Below are positions 33,840 to 47,295 of a stretch of DNA of 64,000 nt, in pieces. The position numbers were made by a program, and so were the translations under genes. Under the pieces are notes generated by a model. The model did no database searches and was not told where the DNA came from. It saw only the letters and a list, made by a program, of their open reading frames with translations. Position 1 is the stretch's first letter. Every line of letters begins with the position of its first letter. Source of the DNA: Dermacentor variabilis (Eukaryota > Arthropoda > Arachnida > Ixodida > Ixodidae). The stretch spans positions 24,219-88,218 of the forward strand of contig NW_027460395.1 in NCBI RefSeq assembly GCF_050947875.1, given 5' to 3'.

Positions 33840-36800
33840 TTAGGCACAAATCCATGTGCGGAGTGCTAAAAAGAACAGCATCGGCATGCTTTTCACGTAG
33901 TTGGGTAGAAATCCACGTGCGCGTTCTGCCAAAAGCACCATTTGCATGCATATCGTGTGGTTTTGCAGAAAACTGCGTCCGCGTCTACCAAAAGATGCAT
34001 GTGCATGCTTAAAACGCGTTTTGGCACAAATCCATGTGCGGGTGCTAAAAAGAGCAGCATCGGCGTGCTTTTCACGTCGTTTGGTAGAAATCCACGTGCG
34101 CGTTCTGCCAAAAGCACCATTTGCATGCATATCGCGTGGTTTCGCAGAAAACTGCGCCCGCGTCTACCAAAAGATGCATGTGCATGCTTAAAACGCGTTT
34201 TGGCACAAATCCATGTGCGGGTGCTAAAAAGAGCAGCATCGGCATGCTTTTCACGTCGTTTGGTAGAAATCCACGTGCGCGTTCTGCCAAAAGCACCATT
34301 TGCATGCATATCGTGTGGTTTTGCAGAAAACTGCGTCCGCGTCTACCAAAAGATACATGTGCATGCTTAAAACGCGTTTAGGCACAAATCCATGTGCGGA
34401 GTGCTAAAAAGAACAGCATCGGCATGCTTTTCACGTAGTTTGGTAGAAATCCACGTGCGCGTTCTGCCAAAAGCACCATTTGCATGCATATCGTGCGATT
34501 TTGCAGAAAACTGCGTCCGCGTCTACCAAAAGATGCATGTGCATGCTTAAAACGCGTTTTGGCACAAATCCATGTGCGGGTGCTAAAAAGAGCAGCATCG
34601 GCATGCTCTTCTCGTCGTTTGGTTGAAATCCACGTGCGCGTTCTGCCAAAAGCACCATTTGCATGCCTATCGTGTGGTTTTGCAGAAAACTGCGTCCGCG
34701 TCTACCAAAAGATGCATGTGCATGCTTAAAACGCGTTTTGGCACAAATTCATGTGCGGGTGCTAAAAAGAGCAGCATCGGCATGCTTTTCACGTCGTTTG
34801 GTAGAAATCCACGTGCGCGTTCTGCCAAAAGCACCATTTGCATGCATATCGTGTGGTTTTGCAGAAAACTGCGTCCGCGTCTACCAAAAGATGCATGTGC
34901 ATGCTTAAAACGCGTTTTGGCACAAATTCATGTGCGGGTGCTAAAAGAGCAGCATCGGCATGCTTTTCAGTCGTTTGGTAGAAATCCACGTGCGCGTTCT
35001 GCCAAAAGCACCATTTGCATGCATATCGTGTGGTTTTGCAGAAAACTGCGTCCGCGTCTACCAAAAGATGCATGTGCATGCTTAACACGCGTTTTGGCAC
35101 AAATCCATGTGCGGGTGCTAAAAAGAGCAGCATCGGCATGCTTTTCACGTCGTTTGGTAGAAATCCACGTGCGCGTTCTGCCAAAAGCACCATTTGCATG
35201 CATATCGTGTGGTTTTGCAGAAAACTGCGTCCGCGTCTTCCAAAAGATGCATGTGCATGCTTAAAACGCGTTTAGGCACAAATCCATGTGCGGAGTTATA
35301 AAAAGAACAGCATCGGCATGCTTTTCACGTCGTTTTGTAGAAATCCACGTGCGCGTTCTGCCAAAAGCACCATTTGCATGCATATCGTGTGGTTTTGCAG
35401 AAAACTGCGTCCGCGTCTACCAAAAGATGCATGTGCATGCTTAAAACGCGTTTAGGCACAAATCCATGTGCGGAGTGCTAAAAAGAACAGCATCGGCATG
35501 CTTTTCACGTAGTTGGGTAGAAATCCACGTGCGCGTTCTGCCAAAAGCACCATTTGCATGCATATCGTGTGGTTTTGCAGAAAACTGCGTCCGCGTCTAC
35601 CAAAAGATGCATGTGCATGCTTAAAACGCGTTTAGGCACAAATCCATGTGCGGAGTGCTAAAAGAACAGCATCGGCATGCTTTTCACGCAGTTGGGTAGA
35701 AATCCACGTGCGCGTTCTGCCAAAAGCACCATTTGCATGCATATCGTGTGGTTTTGCAGAAAACTGCGTCCGCGTCTACCAAAAGATGCATGTGCATGCT
35801 TAAAACGCGTTTTGGCACAAATCCATGTGCGGGTGCTAAAAAGAGCAGCATCGGCATGCTTTTCACGTCGTTTGGTAGAAATCCACGTGCGCGTTCTGCC
35901 AAAAGCACCATTTGCATGCATATCGCGTGGTTTCGCAGAAAACTGCGCCCGCGTCTACCAAAAGATGCATGTGCATGCTTAAAACGCGTTTTGGCACAAA
36001 TCCATGTGCGGGTGCTAAAAAGAGCAGCATCGGCATGCTTTTCACGTCGTTTGGTAGAAATCCACGTGCGCGTTCTACGAAAAGCACCATTTGCATGCAT
36101 ATCGTGTGGTTTTGCAGAAAACTGCGTCCGCGTCTACCAAAAGATACATGTGCATGCTTAAAACGCGTTTAGGCACAAATCCATGTGCGGAGTGCTAAAA
36201 AGAACAGCATCGGCATGCTTATCACGTAGTTTGGTAGAAATCCACGTGCGCGTTCTGCCAAAAGCACCATTTGCATGCATATCGTGTGGTTTTGCAGAAA
36301 ACTGCGTCCGCGTCTACCAAAAGATGCATGTGCATGCTTAAAACGCGTTTTGGCACAAATCCATGTGCGGGTGCTAAAAAGAGCAGCATCGGCATGCTTT
36401 TCACGTCGTTTGGTAGAAATCCACGTGCGCGTTCTGCCAAAAGCACCATTTGCATGCATATCGTGCGGTTTTGCAGAAAACTGCGTCCGCGTCTACCAAA
36501 AGATGCATGTGCATGCTTAAAACGCGTTTTGGCACAAATCCATGTGCGGGTGCTAAAAAGAGCAGCATCGGCATGCTCTTCACGTCGTTTGGTAGAAATC
36601 CACCTGCGCGTTCTGCCAAAAGCACCATTTGCATGCATATCGTGTGGTTTTGCAGAAAACTGCGTCCGCGTCTACCAAAAGATGCATGTGCATGCTTAAA
36701 ACGCCGTTTTGGCACAAATCCATGTGCGGGTGCTAAAAAGAGCAGCATCGGCATGCTTTTCACGTCGTTTGGTAGAAATCCACGTGCGCGTTCTGCCAGC

Positions 36801-37955
36801 ACCATTTGCATGCATATCGTGTGGTTTTGCAGAAAACTGCGTCCGCGTCTACCAAAGATGCATGTGCATGCTTAAAACGCGTTTTGGCACAAATCCATGT
36901 GCGGGTGCTAAAAAGAGCAGCATCGGCATGCTCTTCTCGTCGTTTGGTTGAAATCCACGTGCGCGTTCTGCCAAAAGCACCATTTGCATGCCTATCGTGT
37001 GGTTTTGCAGAAAACTGCGTCCGCGTCTACCAAAAGATGCATGTGCATGCTTAAAACGCGTTTTGGCACAAATTCATGTGCGGGTGCTAAAAAGAGCAGC
37101 ATCGGCATGCTTTTCACGTCGTTTGGTAGAAATCCACGTGCGCGTTCTGCCAAAAGCACCATTTGCATGCATATCGTGTGGTTTTGCAGAAAACTGCGTC
37201 CGCGTCTACCAAAAGATGCATGTGCATGCTTAAAACGCGTTTTGGCACAAATTCATGTGCGGGTGCTAAAAAGAGCAGCATCGGCATGCTTTTCAGTCGT
37301 TTGGTAGAAATCCACGTGCGCGTTCTGCCAAAAGCACCATTTGCATGCATATCGTGTGGTTTTGCAGAAAACTGCGTCCGCGTCTACCAAAAGATGCACG
37401 TGCATGCTTAAAACGCATTTTGGCACAAATCCATGTGCGGGTGCTAAAAAGAGCAGCATTGGCATGCTTTTTACGTCGTTTGGTAGAAATCCACGTGCGC
37501 GTTCTGCCAAAAGCACCATTTGCATGCATATCGTGTGGTTTTGCAGAAAACTGCGTCCGCGTCTACCAAAAGATGCATGTGCATGCTTAAAACGCGTTTT
37601 GGCGCAAATCCATGTGCTGGTGCTAAAAAGAGCAGCATCGCCATGCTTTTCACGTCGTTTGGTAGAAATCCACGTGCGCGTTCTGCCAAAAGCACCATTT
37701 GCATGCATATCCTGCGGTTTTGCAGAAAACTGCGTCCGCGTCTACCAAAAGATGCATGTGCATGCTTAAAACGCGTTTTGGCACAAATCCATGTGCGGGT
37801 GCTAAAAAGAGCAGCATCGGCATGCTTTTCACGTCGTTTGGTAGAAATCCACGTGCGCGTTCTGCCAAAAGCACCATTTGCATGCATATCGTGTGGTTTT
37901 GCAGAAAACTGCGTCCGCGTCTACCAAAAGATGCATGTGCATGCTTAAAACGCGT
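33840..37955. repeat. 23-monomer higher-order unit, copy 1
   Basis: Markers reappear about 4116 bases downstream (23 monomers minus about one base): ATCGCGTGGTTTCGC near 34131 and 38247, ATCGTGCGATTTTGC near 34491 and 38607, CTCTTCTCGTCG near 34606 and 38720, CACGCAGTTGGG near 35686 and 39803, GTTCTACG near 36071 and 40190, and ATCCTGCGG near 37708 and 41824. Within the unit, some markers also recur at 10- or 13-monomer steps, so it is itself a mosaic. Confidence 0.85.
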
Positions 37956-40900
37956 TTAGGCACAAATCCATGTGCGGAGTGCTAAAAAGAACAGCATCGG
38001 CATGCTTTTCACGTAGTTGGGTAGAAATCCACGTGCGCGTTCTGCCAAAGCACCATTTGCATGCATATCGTGTGGTTTTGCAGAAAACTGCGTCCGCGTC
38101 TACCAAAAGATGCATGTGCATGCTTAAAACGCGTTTTGGCACAAATCCATGTGCGGGTGCTAAAAAGAGCAGCATCGGCGTGCTTTTCACGTCGTTTGGT
38201 AGAAATCCACGTGCGCGTTCTGCCAAAAGCACCATTTGCATGCATATCGCGTGGTTTCGCAGAAAACTGCGCCCGCGTCTACCAAAAGATGCATGTGCAT
38301 GCTTAAAACGCGTTTTGGCACAAATCCATGTGCGGGTGCTAAAAAGAGCAGCATCGGCATGCTTTTCACGTCGTTTGGTAGAAATCCACGTGCGCGTTCT
38401 GCCAAAAGCACCATTTGCATGCATATCGTGTGGTTTTGCAGAAAACTGCGTCCGCGTCTACCAAAAGATACATGTGCATGCTTAAAACGCGTTTAGGCAC
38501 AAATCCATGTGCGGAGTGCTAAAAAGAACAGCATCGGCATGCTTTTCACGTAGTTTGGTAGAAATCCACGTGCGCGTTCTGCCAAAAGCACCATTTGCAT
38601 GCATATCGTGCGATTTTGCAGAAAACTGCGTCCGCGTCTACCAAAAGATGCATGTGCATGCTTAAAACGCGTTTTGGCACAAATCCATGTGCGGGTGCTA
38701 AAAAGAGCAGCATCGGCATGCTCTTCTCGTCGTTTGGTTGAAATCCACGTGCGCGTTCTGCCAAAAGCACCATTTGCATGCCTATCGTGTGGTTTTGCAG
38801 AAAACTGCGTCCGCGTCTACCAAAAGATGCATGTGCATGCTTAAAACGCGTTTTGGCACAAATTCATGTGCGGGTGCTAAAAAGAGCAGCATCGGCATGC
38901 TTTTCACGTCGTTTGGTAGAAATCCACGTGCGCGTTCTGCCAAAAGCACCATTTGCATGCATATCGTGTGGTTTTGCAGAAAACTGCGTCCGCGTCTACC
39001 AAAAGATGCATGTGCATGCTTAAAACGCGTTTTGGCACAAATTCATGTGCGGGTGCTAAAAAGAGCAGCATCGGCATGCTTTTCAGTCGTTTGGTAGAAA
39101 TCCACGTGCGCGTTCTGCCAAAAGCACCATTTGCATGCATATCGTGTGGTTTTGCAGAAAACTGCGTCCGCGTCTACCAAAAGATGCATGTGCATGCTTA
39201 ACACGCGTTTTGGCACAAATCCATGTGCGGGTGCTAAAAAGAGCAGCATCGGCATGCTTTTCACGTCGTTTGGTAGAAATCCACGTGCGCGTTCTGCCAA
39301 AAGCACCATTTGCATGCATATCGTGTGGTTTTGCAGAAAACTGCGTCCGCGTCTTCCAAAAGATGCATGTGCATGCTTAAAACGCGTTTAGGCACAAATC
39401 CATGTGCGGAGTTATAAAAAGAACAGCATCGGCATGCTTTTCACGTCGTTTTGTAGAAATCCACGTGCGCGTTCTGCCAAAAGCACCATTTGCATGCATA
39501 TCGTGTGGTTTTGCAGAAAACTGCGTCCGCGTCTACCAAAAGATGCATGTGCATGCTTAAAACGCGTTTAGGCACAAATCCATGTGCGGAGTGCTAAAAA
39601 GAACAGCATCGGCATGCTTTTCACGTAGTTGGGTAGAAATCCACGTGCGCGTTCTGCCAAAAGCACCATTTGCATGCATATCGTGTGGTTTTGCAGAAAA
39701 CTGCGTCCGCGTCTACCAAAAGATGCATGTGCATGCTTAAAACGCGTTTAGGCACAAATCCATGTGCGGAGTGCTAAAAAGAACAGCATCGGCATGCTTT
39801 TCACGCAGTTGGGTAGAAATCCACGTGCGCGTTCTGCCAAAAGCACCATTTGCATGCATATCGTGTGGTTTTGCAGAAAACTGCGTCCGCGTCTACCAAA
39901 AGATGCATGTGCATGCTTAAAACGCGTTTTGGCACAAATCCATGTGCGGGTGCTAAAAAGAGCAGCATCGGCATGCTTTTCACGTCGTTTGGTAGAAATC
40001 CACGTGCGCGTTCTGCCAAAAGCACCATTTGCATGCATATCGCGTGGTTTCGCAGAAAACTGCGCCCGCGTCTACCAAAAGATGCATGTGCATGCTTAAA
40101 ACGCGTTTTGGCACAAATCCATGTGCGGGTGCTAAAAAGAGCAGCATCGGCATGCTTTTCACGTCGTTTGGTAGAAATCCACGTGCGCGTTCTACGAAAA
40201 GCACCATTTGCATGCATATCGTGTGGTTTTGCAGAAAACTGCGTCCGCGTCTACCAAAAGATACATGTGCATGCTTAAAACGCGTTTAGGCACAAATCCA
40301 TGTGCGGAGTGCTAAAAAGAACAGCATCGGCATGCTTATCACGTAGTTTGGTAGAAATCCACGTGCGCGTTCTGCCAAAAGCACCATTTGCATGCATATC
40401 GTGTGGTTTTGCAGAAAACTGCGTCCGCGTCTACCAAAAGATGCATGTGCATGCTTAAAACGCGTTTTGGCACAAATCCATGTGCGGGTGCTAAAAAGAG
40501 CAGCATCGGCATGCTTTTCACGTCGTTTGGTAGAAATCCACGTGCGCGTTCTGCCAAAAGCACCATTTGCATGCATATCGTGCGGTTTTGCAGAAAACTG
40601 CGTCCGCGTCTACCAAAAGATGCATGTGCATGCTTAAAACGCGTTTTGGCACAAATCCATGTGCGGGTGCTAAAAAGAGCAGCATCGGCATGCTCTTCAC
40701 GTCGTTTGGTAGAAATCCACCTGCGCGTTCTGCCAAAAGCACCATTTGCATGCATATCGTGTGGTTTTGCAGAAAACTGCGTCCGCGTCTACCAAAAGAT
40801 GCATGTGCATGCTTAAAACGCGTTTTGGCACAAATCCATGTGCGGGTGCTAAAAGAGCAGCATCGGCATGCTTTTCACGTCGTTTGGTAGAAATCCACGT

Positions 40901-42070
40901 GCGCGTTTCTGCCAGCACCATTTGCATGCATATCGTGTGGTTTTGCAGAAAACTGCGTCCGCGTCTACCAAAGATGCATGTGCATGCTTAAAACGCGTTT
41001 TGGCACAAATCCATGTGCGGGTGCTAAAAAGAGCAGCATCGGCATGCTCTTCTCGTCGTTTGGTTGAAATCCACGTGCGCGTTCTGCCAAAAGCACCATT
41101 TGCATGCCTATCGTGTGGTTTTGCAGAAAACTGCGTCCGCGTCTACCAAAAGATGCATGTGCATGCTTAAAACGCGTTTTGGCACAAATTCATGTGCGGG
41201 TGCTAAAAAGAGCAGCATCGGCATGCTTTTCACGTCGTTTGGTAGAAATCCACGTGCGCGTTCTGCCAAAAGCACCATTTGCATGCATATCGTGTGGTTT
41301 TGCAGAAAACTGCGTCCGCGTCTACCAAAAGATGCATGTGCATGCTTAAAACGCGTTTTGGCACAAATTCATGTGCGGGTGCTAAAAAGAGCAGCATCGG
41401 CATGCTTTTCAGTCGTTTGGTAGAAATCCACGTGCGCGTTCTGCCAAAAGCACCATTTGCATGCATATCGTGTGGTTTTGCAGAAAACTGCGTCCGCGTC
41501 TACCAAAAGATGCACGTGCATGCTTAAAACGCATTTTGGCACAAATCCATGTGCGGGTGCTAAAAAGAGCAGCATTGGCATGCTTTTTACGTCGTTTGGT
41601 AGAAATCCACGTGCGCGTTCTGCCAAAAGCACCATTTGCATGCATATCGTGTGGTTTTGCAGAAAACTGCGTCCGCGTCTACCAAAAGATGCATGTGCAT
41701 GCTTAAAACGCGTTTTGGCGCAAATCCATGTGCTGGTGCTAAAAAGAGCAGCATCGCCATGCTTTTCACGTCGTTTGGTAGAAATCCACGTGCGCGTTCT
41801 GCCAAAAGCACCATTTGCATGCATATCCTGCGGTTTTGCAGAAAACTGCGTCCGCGTCTACCAAAAGATGCATGTGCATGCTTAAAACGCGTTTTGGCAC
41901 AAATCCATGTGCGGGTGCTAAAAAGAGCAGCATCGGCATGCTTTTCACGTCGTTTGGTAGAAATCCACGTGCGCGTTCTGCCAAAAGCACCATTTGCATG
42001 CATATCGTGCGGTTTTGCAGAAAACTGCGTCCGCGTCTACCAAAAGATGCATGTGCATGCTTAAAACGCG
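37956..42070. repeat. 23-monomer higher-order unit, copy 2
   Basis: Tandem second copy of the preceding unit with the same order of markers. It is followed by a shorter partial copy from about 42120 to 43300, offset about 1426 bases (8 monomers minus 6 bases). Confidence 0.83.
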
Positions 42071-43189
42071 TTTTGGCACAAATCCATGTGCGGGTGCTAA
42101 AAAGAGCAGCATCGGCATGCTCTTCACGTCGTTTGGTAGAAATCCACCTGCGCGTTCTGCCAAAAGCACCATTTGCATGCATATCGTGTGGTTTTGCAGA
42201 AAACTGCGTCCGCGTCTACCAAAAGATGCATGTGCATGCTTAAAACGCGTTTTGGCACAAATCCATGTGCGGGTGCTAAAAAGAGCAGCATCGGCATGCT
42301 TTTCACGTCGTTTGGTAGAAATCCACGTGCGCGTTCTGCCAGCACCATTTGCATGCATATCGTGTGGTTTTGCAGAAAACTGCGTCCGCGTCTACCAAAG
42401 ATGCATGTGCATGCTTAAAACGCGTTTTGGCACAAATCCATGTGCGGGTGCTAAAAAGAGCAGCATCGCATGCTCTTCTCGTCGTTTGGTTGAAATCCAC
42501 GTGCGCGTTCTGCCAAAAGCACCATTTGCATGCCTATCGTGTGGTTTTGCAGAAAACTGCGTCCGCGTCTACCAAAAGATGCATGTGCATGCTTAAAACG
42601 CGTTTTGGCACAAATTCATGTGCGGGTGCTAAAAAGAGCAGCATCGGCATGCTTTTCACGTCGTTTGGTAGAAATCCACGTGCGCGTTCTGCCAAAAGCA
42701 CCATTTGCATGCATATCGTGTGGTTTTGCAGAAAACTGCGTCCGCGTCTACCAAAAGATGCATGTGCATGCTTAAAACGCGTTTTGGCACAAATCATGTG
42801 CGGGTGCTAAAAAGAGCAGCATCGGCATGCTTTTCAGTCGTTTGGTAGAAATCCACGTGCGCGTTCTGCCAAAAGCACCATTTGCATGCATATCGTGTGG
42901 TTTTGCAGAAAACTGCGTCCGCGTCTACCAAAAGATGCACGTGCATGCTTAAAACGCATTTTGGCACAAATCCATGTGCGGGTGCTAAAAAGAGCAGCAT
43001 TGGCATGCTTTTTACGTCGTTTGGTAGAAATCCACGTGCGCGTTCTGCCAAAAGCACCATTTGCATGCATATCGTGTGGTTTTGCAGAAACTGCGTCCGC
43101 GTCTACCAAAAGATGCATGTGCATGCTTAAAACGCGTTTTGGCGCAAATCCATGTGCTGGTGCTAAAAAGAGCAGCATCGCCATGCTTT

Positions 43190-44570
43190 TCACGTCGTTT
43201 GGTAGAAATCCACGTGCGCGTTCTGCCAAAAGCACCATTTGCATGCATATCCTGCGGTTTTGCAGAAAACTGCGTCCGCGTCTACCAAAAGATGCATGTG
43301 CATGCTTAAAACGCGTTTTGGCACAAATCCATGTGCGGGTGCTAAAAAGAGCAGCATCGGCATGCTCTTCACGTCGTTTGGTAGAAATCCACCTGCGCGT
43401 TCTGCCAAAAGCACCATTTGCATGCATATCGTGTGGTTTTGCAGAAAACTGCGTCCGCGTCTACCAAAAGATGCATGCGCATGCTTAAAACGCGTTTTGG
43501 CACAAATCCATGTGCGGGTGCTAAAAAGAGCAGCATCGACATGCTTTTCACGTCGTTTGGTAGAAATCCACGTGCGCGTTCTGCCAAAAGCACCATTTGC
43601 ATGCATATCGTGTGGTTTTGCAGAAAACTGCGTCCGCGTCTACCAAAAGATGCATGTGCATGCTTAAAACGCGTTTTGGCACAAATCCATGTGCGGGTGC
43701 TAAAAAGAGCAGCATCGGCATGCTTTTCACGTCATTTGGTAGAAATCCACGTGCGCGTTCTGCCAAAAGCACCATTTTCATGCATATCGTGTGGTTTTGC
43801 CGAAAAGTGCGTCCGCGTCTACCAAAAGATGCATGTGCATGCTTAAAACGCGTTTTGGCACAAATCCATGTGCGGGTGCTAAAAAGAGCAGCATCGGCAT
43901 GCTTTTCACGTCATTTGGTAGAAATCCACGTGCGCGTTCTGCCAAAAGCACCATCTGCATGCATATCGTGTGGTTTTGCCGAAAACTGCGTCCGCGTCTA
44001 CCAAAAGATGCATGTGCATGCTTAAAACGCGTTTTGGCACAAATCCATGTGCGGGTGCTAAAAAGAGCAGCATCGGCATGCTTTTCACGTCATTTGGTAG
44101 AAATCCACGTGCGCGTTCTGCCAAAAGCACCATTTGCATGCATATCGTGTGGTTTTGCAGAAAACTGCGTCCGCGTCTACCAAAAGATGCATGTGCATGC
44201 TTAAAACGCGTTTTGGCACAAATCCATGTGCGGGTGCTAAAAAGAGCAGCATCGGCATGCTTTTCACGTCGTTTGGTAGAAATCCACGTGCGCGTTCTGC
44301 CAGCACCATTTGCATGCATATCGTGTGGTTTTGCAGAAAACTGCGTCCGCGTCTACCAAAAGATGCATGTGCATGCTTAAAACGCGTTTTGGCAAATATC
44401 CATGTGCGGGTGCTAAAAAGAGCAGCATCGGCATGCTTTTTACGTCGTTTGGTAGAAATCCACGTGCGCGTTCTGCCAAAAGCACCATTTGCATGCATAT
44501 CGTGCGGTTTTGCAGAAAACTGCGTCCGCGTCTACCAAAAGATACATGTGCATGCTTAAAAAGCGTTTAG
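43190..44570. repeat. Segmental duplication gamma, copy 1
   Basis: It includes ATGCGCATGC near 43474, ATCGACATGC near 43536, TTTTGCCGAAAAGTGCG near 43795, CATCTGCATGC near 43953, and TTTTGGCAAATATCC near 44387. All recur in order 4106 bases downstream. Confidence 0.83.
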
Positions 44571-47295
44571 GCACAAATCCATGTGCGGAGTGCTAAAAAG
44601 AACAGCATCGGCATGCTTTTCACGTAGTTTGGTAGAAATCCACGTGCGCGTTCTGCCAAAAGCACCATTTGCATGCATATCGTGTGGTTTTGCAGAAAAC
44701 TGCGTCCGCGTCTACCAAAAGATACATGTGCATGCTTAAAACGCGTTTAGGCACAAATCCATGTGCGGAGTGGTAAAAAGAACAGCATCGGCATGCTTTT
44801 CACGTAGTTTGGTAGAAATCCACGTGCGCGTTCTGCCAAAAGCACCATTTGCATGCATATCGTGTGGTTTTGCAGAAAACTGCGTCCGCGTCTACCAAAA
44901 GATACATGTGCATGCTTAAAACGCGTTTAGGCACAAATCCATGTGCGGGTGCTAAAAAGAGCAGCATCGGCATGCTTTTCACGTCGTTTGGTAGAAATCC
45001 ACGTGCGCGTTCTGCCAAAAGCACCATTTGCATGCATATCGTGTGGTTTTGCAGAAAACTGCGTCCGCGTCTACCAAAAGATGCATGTGCATGCTTAAAA
45101 CGCGTTTTGGCACAAATCCATGTGCGGGTGCTAGAAAGAGCAGCATCGGCATGCTTTTCACGTCGTTTGGTAGAAATCCACGTGCGCGTTCTGCCAAGCA
45201 CCATTTGCATGCATATCGTGTGGTTTTGCAGAAAACTGCGTCCGCGTCTACCAAAAGATGCATGTGCATGCTTAAAACGCGTTTTGGCAAATATCCATGT
45301 GCGGGTGCTAAAAAGAGCAGCATCGGCATGCTTTTTACGTCGTTTGGTAGAAATCCACGTGCGCGTTCTGCCAAAAGCACCATTTGCATGCATATCGTGT
45401 GGTTTTGCAGAAAACTGCGTCCGCGTCTACCAAAAGATGCATGTGCATGCTTAAAACGCGTTTTGGCACAAATCCATGTGCGGGTGCTAAAAAGAGCAGC
45501 ATCGGCATGCTCTTCACGTCGTTTGGTAGAAATCCACCTGCGCGTTCTGCCAAAAGCACCATTTGCATGCATATCGTGTGGTTTTGCAGAAAACTGCGTC
45601 CGCGTCTACCAAAAGATGCATGTGCATGCTTAAAACGCGTTTTGGCACAAATCCATGTGCGGGTGCTAAAAAGAGCAGCATCGGCATGCTTTTCACGTCG
45701 TTTGGTAGAAATCCACGTGAGCGTTCTGCCAGCACCATTTGCATGCATATCGTGTGGTTTTGCAGAAAACTGCGTCCGCGTCTACCAAAAGATGCATGTG
45801 CATGCTTAAAACGCGTTTTGGCACAAATCCATGTGCGGGTGCTAAAAAGAGCAGCATCGGCATGCTCTTCTCGTCGTTTGGTTGAAATCCACGTGCGCGT
45901 TCTGCCAAAAGCACCATTTGCATGCCTATCGTGTGGTTTTGCAGAAAACTTGCGTCCGCGTCTACCAAAAGATGCATGTGCATGCTTAAAACGCATTTTG
46001 GCACAAATCCATGTGCGGGTGCTAAAAGAGCAGCATTGGCATGCTTTTTACGTCGTTTGGTAGAAATCCACGTGCGCGTTCTGCCAAAAGCACCATTTGC
46101 ATGCATATCGTGTGGTTTTGCAGAAAACTGCGTCCGCGTCTACCAAAAGATGCATGTGCATGCTTAAAACGCGTTTTGGCAAATATCCATGTGCGGGTGC
46201 TAAAAAGAGCAGCATCGGCATGCTTTTACGTCGTTTGGTAGAAATCCACGTGCGCGTTCTGCCAAAAGCACCATTTGCATGCATATCGTGTGGTTTTGCA
46301 GAAAACTGCGTCCGCGTCTACCAAAAGATGCATGTGCATGCTGAAAACGCGTTTTGGCACAAATCCATGTGCGGGTGCTAAAAAGAGCAGCATCGGCATG
46401 CTCTTCACGTCGTTTGGTAGAAATCCACCTGCGCGTTCTGCCAAAAGCACCATTTGCATGCATATCGTGTGGTTTTGCAGAAAACTGCGTCCGCGTCTAC
46501 CAAAAGATGCATGTGCATGCTTAAAACGCGTTTTGGCACAAATCCATGTGCGGGTGCTAAAAAGAGCAGCATCGGCATGCTTTTCACGTCGTTTGGTAGA
46601 AATCCACGTGAGCGTTCTGCCAGCACCATTTGCATGCATATCGTGTGGTTTTGCAGAAAACTGCGTCCGCGTCTACCAAAAGATGCATGTGCATGCTTAA
46701 AACGCGTTTTGGCACAAATCCATGTGCGGGTGCTAAAAAGAGCAGCATCGGCATGCTCTTCTCGTCGTTTGGTTGAAATCCACGTGCGCGTTCTGCCAAA
46801 AGCACCATTTGCATGCCTATCGTGTGGTTTTGCAGAAAACTGCGTCCGCGTCTACCAAAGATGCATGTGCATGCTTAAAACGCATTTTGGCACAAATCCA
46901 TGTGCGGGTGCTAAAAAGAGCAGCATTGGCATGCTTTTTACGTCGTTTGGTAGAAATCCACGTGCGCGTTCTGCCAAAGCACCATTTGCATGCATATCGT
47001 GTGGTTTTTGCACAAAACTGCGTCCGCGTCTACCAAAAGATGCATGTGCATGCTTAAAACGCGTTTTGGCGCAAATCCATGTGCGGGTGCTAAAAAGAGC
47101 AGCATCGCCATGCTTTTCACGTCGTTTGGTAGAAATCCACGTGCGCGTTCTGCCAAAAGCACCATTTGCATGCATATCCTGCGGTTTTGCAGAAAACTGC
47201 GTCCGCGTCTACCAAAAGATGCATGTGCATGCTTAAAACGCGTTTTGGCGCAAATCCATGTGCGGGTGCTAAAAAGAGCAGCATCGCCATGCTTT

